NCBI GenBank assembly: GCA_015494775.1
Contig: WGAP01000097.1
Coordinates: forward strand, 1-6,949
Source: Flavobacteriales bacterium
GTDB lineage: Bacteria > Bacteroidota > Bacteroidia > Flavobacteriales > Flavobacteriaceae
DNA: 6,949 nt
Direction: 5' to 3'
Shown here: piece by piece, positions 1-5,206 of the stretch
How positions within the stretch are numbered: position 1 is the stretch's first letter
Layout: every line of letters starts with the position of its first letter
Position numbers and translations under genes: made by a program
Notes under the pieces: model-generated
The model's database searches: none
What the model saw: only the letters and a program-made list of their open reading frames with translations
What the model was told of the DNA's origin: nothing

Positions 1-428
1 GAACGGGCTTCCCAATAGGTAACATAGGCAACCACACCCAGCGCCGCCAGGGCCACAACGCCCGAAATGCCTTTTACGGCCTTGGATTTGCCTTTGACCA
101 CACCACCCATGGCCAACAAAAAGACCACAAGTGCAATCCAGAAAGGAACGGCATTTTTGCCGCCGAATCCCGGGCCGATATTGCGAAACTCGGGATCGAT
201 TTTGTCATAGGGCCGGTTATCATCATTTTTTTGCACCTTGGCGGCCGGGGCTTTTTTAACGCTTTTGCCGCCACCTTTTCCTTGCGCCGTAATGGTCATA
301 ACCCCGGTGGTTACATCCGCAGGGAAATGATTGACAATAATGGCATAGGAAGAGAAGGTGAACAAAAAAGAGACAACCAACAGCTGCATCTTCAAACCGA
401 TGCGTCCGGTGAATAGTGCTTCTCTCAT
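1..428 (-). CDS. Unrecognised membrane protein, N-terminal part only (C-terminus beyond left edge)
   Basis: An open frame from ATG at 428 runs 142 codons to the window edge without a stop. I do not recognise the family. Residues 14-32 form a hydrophobic segment after a short basic N-terminus (signal anchor or signal peptide). Residues 33-93 are polar, with a Gly/Lys/Ala-rich linker at about 50-65 and a charged Asp/Asn/Arg/Pro stretch at about 68-82. Two further hydrophobic segments follow at about 94-113 and 119-138, so this is an inner-membrane protein or the membrane anchor of a larger one. The start is bounded by an in-frame TAA at 438-440, four codons upstream; an internal Met at residue 14 is a possible alternative. 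It has its own upstream region with a -7-like box and is separated from the lipoprotein gene by a terminator. Reading frame and membrane character are fairly sure; function is unknown. Confidence 0.75.
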   Translation of the reverse strand, partial: MREALFTGRIGLKMQLLVVSFLFTFSSYAIIVNHFPADVTTGVMTITAQGKGGGKSVKKAPAAKVQKNDDNRPYDKIDPEFRNIGPGFGGKNAVPFWIALVVFLLAMGGVVKGKSKAVKGISGVVALAALGVVAYVTYWEAR

Positions 429-454
429 AAGTCGGTTTTATATTTTTCGTTCAT
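425..454 (-). other. Possible nine-codon leader ORF overlapping the start of the membrane-protein gene
   Basis: An ATG at 452-454 opens a reading frame of nine codons (MNEKYKTDL). Its TGA at 425-427 overlaps the ATG of the downstream gene (426-428) in an ATGA arrangement typical of translational coupling. It lies between the proposed -7 box and the gene, so it would be in the 5' leader. Nothing in the peptide suggests an attenuator, and an overlap this short can arise by chance. Confidence 0.2.
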
Positions 455-473
455 AAATCCGTGTAAAACGGCA

Positions 474-481
474 CAAATATA
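474..481 (-). promoter_or_regulatory. Bacteroidota-type -7 promoter box for the membrane-protein gene
   Basis: On the minus strand the bases read TATATTTG, an exact match to the TAnnTTTG -7 consensus of the Bacteroidota primary sigma factor. It is 45 bases upstream of the ATG. A TTTG -33 element at the usual spacing is not evident, so this is a partial match. Confidence 0.4.
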
Positions 482-550
482 TGAAATGTTTATGATGATG
501 TTCAGTTTTTCAGTAATTTAGAATAATTCTAAAAAAGAAAATTACGTGTA

Positions 551-576
551 AACAAAAAATCCGGGCCAAAGCCCGG
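551..576 (-). terminator. Intrinsic terminator after the beta-helix lipoprotein gene
   Basis: CCGGGC (561-566) and GCCCGG (571-576) form a perfect 6-bp all-GC stem with a 4-base loop. On the minus strand the stem is followed directly by ATTTTTTGTTT (550-560), a proper U-rich tail. It sits about 50 bases past the stop codon of the lipoprotein gene and separates that gene from the membrane-protein gene. The opposite strand has AATTTT after the stem, so weak bidirectional action is possible. Confidence 0.8.
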
Positions 577-624
577 AATTTTACCGCCTAAAATGATGAA
601 AGCGACAAAAGTAACAAAAATTTA

Positions 625-2241
625 TTAATTATCAGGATCGCGATGCTGAAAGGCGCCGCTATCCGGTGCGCCGGTGCGGTCGTTGCCGTCCAAATCCAAA
701 GGAACCGTAGCCGAAACGGCCGGATCGGCCAGCAGAACCGCTGCACTCGAAGGGCCGATGTGCAAATTATTGTCTTCCGGCGCTTCGAAAGCCGGTTCTC
801 CGTTCAAAACATTGTTCCGGTATAAATTCGTGTCGCTAAAATCCATCCAAGGGCTGTCGATGCGGTGCTGCGGGTCTTCGAAACGTATCAAGCTGTTATG
901 CACCCGAAAGCGCATTTGGGCCGCATCATCGGCTTCGGCAAAAAACTCCACGGTGCTGTTGCCGTAGATGATGCTGTTGAGGATGTCGCATTGCGTCAAA
1001 TCGTAGGTGTAGGTTACGGGATTTCCGTTTTGGTCGTAGGTGGTGTAGGCATTGCTCACATACACGGCCGCATCGCGCAGGTTACGAATGCCGGTGCCGT
1101 AATTGACCAAGGTGCAATGCCGGAAATCATAACGCCCGCCCAAAACCATGTGCAAGGCTGATGAACCGCAGTTGTTAATCACCAAATTATTTCCCGTTAC
1201 GTAAGAAGCCGCCGCAAAAAGCCCGAAGGCCGAGCAATTGTAGATTTGCGTATCGGTGATGTCCAAAACTTTGTCGCCGTTGTCGTTGACCGGATGTGCA
1301 ATCACGCCGGCCACGGCATTTTTGATCACCGCGTGGCGGATGCGGTTGTTCACGCTGCCCGCTTGGAGCCAAATAAAGTTCCACATACCGGGCGCATTTT
1401 CAAAATCCGCCTGCATGCGGTCGTCTTCCAGGATGACCGGATGCGCCAATGTGCCGTCGATGTGCAAACTGCCGCCTTCGTAAACCACAATGCCCGAATT
1501 GAAATGAAAATAGAGATGCGCCCCGGGCGCCACCGTCAGTGTTTTCCCTTGCGGAACGCCGATGTGGCCGTAAATCACCACGGGCTTATCGGCCGTGAGC
1601 GTGGTATCGCTGCCGATCAAAAATCCCGCTACGCGCACCGGATTCCCCTGTGCATTTTCGCCGATGCGAATCGAATCCACGCGATGGGCCGAAAACCGTT
1701 GCGGATACAGGAAATAGGCATCCTTGACAAACGAAGTAAGCAACACATCCTTCTGTCCGGCGGCATCGCGAATGTGCAGGCGTTCCTCATACACCGGGTC
1801 GCTCAGGGCGTGGATGTCGGCGGTGAGTTCCACGAATACGTAAATACTGTCGCGGGCCGGAATCAACACATGGCGGAAGCGTTTGCCCGCCACGCCGTCC
1901 ACATTGAGCCGGTAAAACGACGCATCGCCCTTTTCCAAAGCTATTTCGTCCAAATAAATGCTGTGGCTTGCTTCATTGTATATTTTGAAATGGTAGGTGG
2001 GACTGGAAATGCCCGTAAACACCGAATCCAGGAAAACCGTATCGGCACTCACCCTGAAATCGCCGTGTGATGCGGCGGCTTGGAAGGGTTTGCGGCAACT
2101 TCCCAAGCTCATTGATAGGAAAAAAATAGCCCATAATACAAAAGCCAATGAATAGTGAACCTTTAAGCATTTCCATTTTGCGGGGCATAGATTGGATGAT
2201 CGACTCAATTTGTTTTCTCCTATGTTTTTTTTCTTATACAT
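625..2241 (-). CDS. Beta-helix cell-surface lipoprotein with choice-of-anchor Q-like C-terminus
   Basis: The 538-residue product begins with a basic N-terminus, a hydrophobic stretch (about 30-45) and a lipobox LGSC, so Cys49 should be lipidated. Arg-Lys follows the Cys, and export to the outer membrane is likely. Residues about 60-180 (TVFLDSVFTG…, LNVDG, IPARDSIYVFVEL) match a beta-sandwich domain type I know from Bacteroidota secreted proteins. Residues about 218-480 are short beta-strand repeats ending in Asn/Cys/Gly turns (for example ITDTQIYNCSAFGLFAA, LVINNCGSSALHMV, CDILNSIIYGNSTVEF), typical of a right-handed parallel beta-helix. The tail LDLDGNDRTGAPDSGAFQ (515-532) matches the end of choice-of-anchor Q proteins. 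No catalytic site is visible; binding or processing of surface polysaccharide is only a guess. ATG 2241 leaves a long N-region; TTG at codon 12 is preceded by GGAGA and is an alternative. The gene lies 31 bases after the ORF6N gene. Confidence 0.88.
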   Translation of the reverse strand: MYKKKNIGENKLSRSSNLCPAKWKCLKVHYSLAFVLWAIFFLSMSLGSCRKPFQAAASHGDFRVSADTVFLDSVFTGISSPTYHFKIYNEASHSIYLDEIALEKGDASFYRLNVDGVAGKRFRHVLIPARDSIYVFVELTADIHALSDPVYEERLHIRDAAGQKDVLLTSFVKDAYFLYPQRFSAHRVDSIRIGENAQGNPVRVAGFLIGSDTTLTADKPVVIYGHIGVPQGKTLTVAPGAHLYFHFNSGIVVYEGGSLHIDGTLAHPVILEDDRMQADFENAPGMWNFIWLQAGSVNNRIRHAVIKNAVAGVIAHPVNDNGDKVLDITDTQIYNCSAFGLFAAASYVTGNNLVINNCGSSALHMVLGGRYDFRHCTLVNYGTGIRNLRDAAVYVSNAYTTYDQNGNPVTYTYDLTQCDILNSIIYGNSTVEFFAEADDAAQMRFRVHNSLIRFEDPQHRIDSPWMDFSDTNLYRNNVLNGEPAFEAPEDNNLHIGPSSAAVLLADPAVSATVPLDLDGNDRTGAPDSGAFQHRDPDN

Positions 2242-2243
2242 TT

Positions 2244-2265
2244 CTGCAAATTTATTTTTTTGCAG
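2244..2265 (-). promoter_or_regulatory. 7-bp inverted repeat overlapping a -7 box in front of the lipoprotein gene
   Basis: CTGCAAA (2244-2250) and TTTGCAG (2259-2265) are perfect inverted arms around an 8-base AT spacer. The minus strand across 2247-2254 reads TAAATTTG, matching the TAnnTTTG -7 box, so the palindrome overlaps a possible promoter as an operator would. It lies in the 31-base gap between the ORF6N stop and the lipoprotein ATG. No clear -33 TTTG is present. The repeat lacks a U tract in either direction, so it is a poor terminator. Confidence 0.35.
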
Positions 2266-2272
2266 CCTATTT

Positions 2273-3157
2273 TTAATGTTTATCTAGCGCCTGCAAAATT
2301 GTTATGGCATCCATATCAAATTTGGAAAAAGCAAACCACTTTTTTCCAAGATCTTTCAAACTTGCCCCAAAGTGGTAAACATCCGTGCCATCAATGATCA
2401 AAAATCTATCGTGTGAACGTTTAAATTTTATCAATTTTATTGGTCTATACTGTGCATTATATTTGGATAAATCCAACTCCAACTGTTTGGTTATTTTACC
2501 CGAATAAATGGTTACATCGACATTCTGATTTTTACTAAATAAAAATAAAATACTTTCGTCAATGTAATTATCAATTAAGACTATTGATTTCCGTGCACTT
2601 TTTATTAAGTCGGTAACAAATTTATAGGCGTCAAAAATTTGTCCGTCAAAAAAAATTTTTTGTTTCGCTTCTATTTTATGGCTTTCCAACGCTTGAAACA
2701 ACATGTCAAACTTATGTTCATAAACTAATTGTTTTTGTTCGATTTTTTCAAGCCGTTGAAAAATGGCAGCATTATTCAGTATAAATCTTCTCATTTCCAC
2801 AAACGCTTCCATTATTTTAATGCTTATTTCGACTGCCGTTTGACTTCGTAAAACGGCCGACAACATAGCTATTCCTTGTTCGGTAAAAGCATAAGGATTA
2901 ACATAGGAATGCTTTAAGGTTTTGAACCGGTCGCATTTTGCGACCAGTTCAGCTTTCTCGCTGTCAGATAATTGAAATCTAAATGTAGTTGGAAATCGAT
3001 TAATGTTTCGCTTAACCTGCTCATTTAATCGTTTGGTAGTCACTCCGTATAGTTCCGCCAGGTCTCTGTCTATCATTACTTGCTGACCTCGAAACGTAAA
3101 AATCATATTCCTGATACGCTCAATGCCTTGTATTTTATTTTTATTACTCATCGCCAT
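2273..3157 (-). CDS. ORF6N-domain protein with C-terminal phospholipase-D-like domain
   Basis: From ATG 3157 the product is 294 residues; ATG 3151 would give 292. Residues about 10-102 are an ORF6N domain, the putative DNA-binding module of phage and mobile-element proteins (RGQQVMIDRDLAELYGV, KRNINRFPTTFRFQLSD, YAFTEQGIAMLSAVL). Residues about 127-165 look like a coiled coil. Residues about 168-294 resemble a PLD/HKD-type domain: IFDAYKFVTDLIKSA, SIVLIDNYID, then HDRFLIID at 249-256, an HxKx4D-like motif with Arg in place of Lys, then FGASLKDLGKKWFAFSK. Only one such motif is present, so an active enzyme would have to dimerise. I recall this two-domain layout in other Bacteroidota proteins; its role (defence, regulation or element maintenance) is not known to me. 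The open frame continues to 3370, but that part is GC-rich, low-complexity and upstream of the likely promoter. Base composition (about 33% GC in samples) differs sharply from its neighbours, which suggests transfer. Confidence 0.88.
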   Translation of the reverse strand: MAMSNKNKIQGIERIRNMIFTFRGQQVMIDRDLAELYGVTTKRLNEQVKRNINRFPTTFRFQLSDSEKAELVAKCDRFKTLKHSYVNPYAFTEQGIAMLSAVLRSQTAVEISIKIMEAFVEMRRFILNNAAIFQRLEKIEQKQLVYEHKFDMLFQALESHKIEAKQKIFFDGQIFDAYKFVTDLIKSARKSIVLIDNYIDESILFLFSKNQNVDVTIYSGKITKQLELDLSKYNAQYRPIKLIKFKRSHDRFLIIDGTDVYHFGASLKDLGKKWFAFSKFDMDAITILQALDKH

Positions 3158-3192
3158 GTGATACACTGTTATTTCTAACGCACAGATATTTG

Positions 3193-3200
3193 CAAAAGTA
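3193..3200 (-). promoter_or_regulatory. Bacteroidota-type -7 box for the ORF6N gene
   Basis: The minus strand reads TACTTTTG, an exact TAnnTTTG match, 36-42 bases upstream of the ATGs at 3157 and 3151. Its position supports those starts over the far-upstream ATG at 3370, which would lie outside the transcript. No convincing -33 TTTG is seen. Confidence 0.45.
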
Positions 3201-3285
3201 TAAATCTTTGACCGATTTGGTATTTTTTTGGCGTTCCGGCAACCGCCCGGGGCCGTTTGTCTCCACGGTTCCACAAGCCGTCGGG

Positions 3286-3337
3286 GCGCCGGCGGCGGAA
3301 TGAAATTCCGCGCCGGCGGCGCAAAAATTCCGGCGGC
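3286..3337. repeat. GCGCCGGCGGC direct repeats flanking a perfect hairpin
   Basis: The 11-mer GCGCCGGCGGC occurs at 3286-3296 and 3310-3320, with a partial CCGGCGGC at 3330-3337. Between the full copies, GCGGAAT (3295-3301) and ATTCCGC (3305-3311) form a 7-bp hairpin with a 3-base loop. No coding function is apparent. The flanks (3201-3285 and 3338-3420) show no gene or clear site apart from more GC-rich low-complexity sequence. Confidence 0.55.
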
Positions 3338-3420
3338 AAATGCTTTTGATGCGGGATTTATCGTATTCAATGCCTCGATAGGGAAAATTTTGCCGTTTTT
3401 TGCGCCACCGGCCCCGCGCT

Positions 3421-3660
3421 GACGCGCGGCGCCGGCGCCCCTTGTCTTGTTCCACGGGCTACGAAGCCCTTTGCCGCCTCGCTACGCTCGGCGGCTGCGG
3501 TCTTCTTCGCGGCTCCGCGAGCCCTGACGGTCTCGCTCCGGCGCTCCGGCAGCCCTGCGGTCTGCCTCCGCTACCGCGTCAGCCCTACGGTCTGCCGCGG
3601 GCCTCGGAACCCTTCGGTTTCCTCGGCGGTCGGCGAACCCGCAGCGCGGTTTCGCCTTTT
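3421..3660. repeat. GC-rich array of small hairpins with a degenerate ~30-base repeat
   Basis: This block is 72% GC (173 of 240 by hand count) between AT-rich neighbours. It is made of small palindromes: GGGCT/AGCCC (3456-3469, loop ACGA), GCCGCC/GGCGGC (3473-3495), TCGCGG/CCGCGA (3507-3520) and AACC/GGTT (3608-3619, loop CTTC). A degenerate unit, AGCCCTgACGGTCT and variants, recurs at 3520, 3551, 3581 and 3608, spaced 31, 30 and 27 bases, each with a CC-N(3-5)-GG core. The open frames through it translate to Arg/Ala/Pro/Gly-rich low complexity with no domain. It resembles clusters of dispersed palindromic repeats rather than a gene. Confidence 0.6.
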
Positions 3661-3671
3661 TGTTTTTTTTT
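3632..3671 (+). terminator. Plus-strand terminator-like hairpin with long T tract
   Basis: Positions 3632-3656 fold as GGCGAA…TTCGCC extended by CC/GG across a one-base bulge, about 8 bp. Nine T's follow one G after an initial run of five (3657-3671). On the plus strand this is a textbook intrinsic terminator, although no plus-strand gene precedes it. It may simply be the edge of the repeat block. Confidence 0.45.
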
Positions 3672-3699
3672 GTTGACAATCAAATGTATAACGCCTTTT

Positions 3700-3728
3700 G
3701 TAGAGACGCCCAATTTGGGCGTCTCTAC
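3700..3728. repeat. Perfect 29-base palindrome, GTAGAGACGC family, copy 1
   Basis: GTAGAGACGCCCAA, one central base, then its exact reverse complement: 14-bp arms. The outer ten bases on each side (GTAGAGACGC / GCGTCTCTAC) are identical to copy 2, while the centre differs. The next three plus-strand bases are GGG, as in copy 2. It is too short to code for anything and looks like a dispersed palindromic or MITE-like element. Confidence 0.8.
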
Positions 3729-3762
3729 GGGCAAAAATAAACCGCCTACAATGTTTATTAAT

Positions 3763-3790
3763 GTAGAGACGCGATGCATCGCGTCTCTAC
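3763..3790. repeat. Perfect 28-base palindrome, GTAGAGACGC family, copy 2
   Basis: GTAGAGACGCGATG followed by its exact reverse complement, with 14-bp arms and no spacer. It shares ten outer bases per side and a trailing GGG with copy 1, from which it is separated by 34 AT-rich bases. The inner bases (GATGCATC) are unrelated to copy 1, so the family seems to conserve the ends and exchange or compensate the centre. I recall similar GTAGAGACGC palindromes as multicopy sequences in Bacteroidota and cyanobacteria, but this is memory, not a search. Confidence 0.8.
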
Positions 3791-3815
3791 GGGATGTATG
3801 GGAAATAAATTAAAT

Positions 3816-3958
3816 CCGCGCCAGGGATGGAAGCGGTTATGCGGCGCAGGCGGCGAGCATGCTTTTCCGCCCGGTGGAGGCGACCGGAGGAAGCCACGTC
3901 CGCCACGTTTGCAGGGCAAGAGCGGGCCGACTGCGCATTTGAGCGGACAGCCCGGCCC
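3816..3958 (+). ncRNA. Candidate structured RNA or conserved intergenic element of Bacteroidota type
   Basis: The ends carry a pair I recall from many Bacteroidota intergenic regions: CCAGGGATGGAAGCGG (3821-3836) and GAGCGGACAGCCCGGCC (3941-3957). The outer stem pairs GCC-A-GGG (3820-3826) with CCCGGC (3951-3956), bulging the A. The purine-rich GATGGAAGCGG and GAGCGGACAG face each other as an internal loop. An inner stem pairs GCGCAG (3844-3849) with CTGCGC (3931-3936), and CCGGT/ACCGG (3871-3887) makes a further hairpin in the variable interior. It may belong to the published Flavo-1 type of motif, but I cannot confirm the name. No plus-strand promoter is visible. Confidence 0.5.
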
Positions 3959-4056
3959 CGCCTCATGAACGCGCCGTAGCGTGAACAAAGTGAAACGATG
4001 CGGCATGCGTGAATGAGAGCGGGGAGGCGCCCTGAAAATTTACCGGAATCAGGAGC

Positions 4057-4079
4057 GAAAAAAACGCATCCGGCCGGAT
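4057..4079 (-). terminator. Weak candidate terminator after neuC
   Basis: The palindrome ATCCGGCCGGAT (4068-4079) touches the neuC stop codon. On the minus strand it is followed by GCG and seven T's (4058-4064). The stem is only four pairs if GGCC loops out, so termination would be weak. The stretch between here and the structured element (3959-4056) holds three GTGAA repeats in purine-rich sequence and no gene. Confidence 0.35.
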
Positions 4080-5206
4080 TAAAGCAAGTCCTTGAAAACC
4101 TTCTGCTTGGGGATTTTCCAAAAACGTTCGTCGTTTAGGGTTTGCAGGAACAACTGCGCCGAATTGCCGCGGCCGAAATCCACGTCGTTGTCGGTGGGTT
4201 GGAACCCTTTGGCCTGCGAGATTTGGTCCAAAATGTCGTGTTTGTCGTAGGAAGCATTGAAAATGCTACGTCCCGAAGCCCGGCGGTTTTGCCGTGTGCC
4301 CACGTTGATGCTCGGCACCTTGTAGTAGGGCGCTTCGCGTATGCCCGCACTGGAATTGCCCAAAATATATCGGGCGTTTTTGAGCAGGGTGAGGAAATAT
4401 TCAAACCGCATGGACGGCAGGATGCGGAACCGTGGATTGCCTTCAAATTGCTTGTAGGCATTCAGGATTTTGCCCGAACCCAAATCGTTGTTGGGATAGA
4501 TGACCACAAAAGGGTCGCCGCTTTCCAGGGCGGCTTTTACCACTTCACGGGCATAGTCCGCCATTTTGTCCGCTTCGGTGGTTACGGGATGAAACATCAG
4601 TACGGCGTATTCGTCAAAGGGGATTTCGTAGTGGCGTTTGACCTCGTCCAAGGCGGGCAAGCTGTCCGAAAACATGATGTCCAAATCCGGCGAACCGATG
4701 ATGAAAATACTGGCCGGGTCTTCGCCCATTTGTTCCAGCCGGCGGGCGGCTTCGCGGTTGGCTACAAAATGTGCATGGGCCATTTTGGAAACCGCATGGC
4801 GGATCAGGTCGTCGATGGTGCCCGACACTTCGCCGCCTTCGATGTGGCCGGTGAGGATGTTGTTCAAACTGCCGGTGATGGCGCCGGCCAGGGCCTCCAC
4901 GCGGTCGCCGTGGATGACAATCAGGTCGGGTTTGAGGTGGCGGACAAAATGCGAAAAGCCCTCGATGGTTTTGGCCAAGGTCAAGTCCATGGTGTGTTCC
5001 GAGGTGGTATTGCTGAAACGGTGGATGTTGCGGATACCGCTTTTTTCGATTTCCTTCACGGTGAGGCCGTAGGCCTCTTCGAGGTGCATGCCGGTTACAA
5101 AAACATGGGGTTCGAATCCCTCGGTGTTTTGCAATGCCAGGATGAGGGATTTGATTTTGCCGAAATCGGCACGCGTGCCCGAAAGAAAAACGATGCGTTT
5201 ACTCAA
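4079..5206 (-). CDS. neuC: UDP-N-acetylglucosamine 2-epimerase (hydrolysing), NeuC/LegG family
   Basis: The 375-residue product converts a UDP-HexNAc to the free 2-epimer, for example UDP-GlcNAc to ManNAc and UDP, in the cytoplasm. It supplies the precursor of nonulosonic acids. Two Rossmann-like halves of the GT-B fold carry the family motifs: GTRADFGK (10-17), HGDR (99-102), HIEGGEVSGTID (121-132), HPVTTE (206-211), GNSSAGIREA (283-292) and GTRQNRR (303-309). Length is normal. The start codon is TTG at 5204-5206: an in-frame TAA at 5219-5221 leaves no ATG or GTG upstream, and the next Met (residue 40) would remove the GTRADFGK motif. The gene overlaps the end of neuB by 8 bases (TTGAGTAA) and is the last of the cassette. 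Sequence alone does not separate NeuC (UDP-GlcNAc) from LegG-type enzymes (UDP-2,4-diacetamido-trideoxyglucose). The neighbouring NeuB favours the former. Confidence 0.93.
   Translation of the reverse strand: MSKRIVFLSGTRADFGKIKSLILALQNTEGFEPHVFVTGMHLEEAYGLTVKEIEKSGIRNIHRFSNTTSEHTMDLTLAKTIEGFSHFVRHLKPDLIVIHGDRVEALAGAITGSLNNILTGHIEGGEVSGTIDDLIRHAVSKMAHAHFVANREAARRLEQMGEDPASIFIIGSPDLDIMFSDSLPALDEVKRHYEIPFDEYAVLMFHPVTTEADKMADYAREVVKAALESGDPFVVIYPNNDLGSGKILNAYKQFEGNPRFRILPSMRFEYFLTLLKNARYILGNSSAGIREAPYYKVPSINVGTRQNRRASGRSIFNASYDKHDILDQISQAKGFQPTDNDVDFGRGNSAQLFLQTLNDERFWKIPKQKVFKDLL

Noticed and set aside
1246..2070. Plus-strand open frame of 274 codons opposite the beta-helix gene
   Set aside because: It is antisense to a gene with a signal peptide, lipobox and repeat pattern, and its own translation has no recognisable domain.
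3158..3370. N-terminal extension of the ORF6N protein up to ATG 3370
   Set aside because: The extra 71 residues are low-complexity Pro/Ala/Arg from GC-rich repeat sequence, lie upstream of the TAnnTTTG box and add no part of the ORF6N domain.
3673..3691. TTGACA followed by TATAAC resembling a sigma-70 promoter on the plus strand
   Set aside because: The spacing is 8 bases instead of about 17, and Bacteroidota promoters do not use this consensus.
3700..3790. CRISPR-like pair of repeats
   Set aside because: There are only two units, each a full palindrome with a different centre, and a single AT-rich interval between them rather than a spacer series.
3700..3790. Palindromes as the transcription terminator of the neu cassette
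   Set aside because: On the minus strand neither hairpin is followed by a U-rich run, and they lie about 290-380 bases past the neuC stop.
3400..3813. Plus-strand 137-codon open frame through the GC-rich block and both palindromes
   Set aside because: It reads through repeats, a T tract and two palindromes; the composition is low-complexity and no domain is visible.
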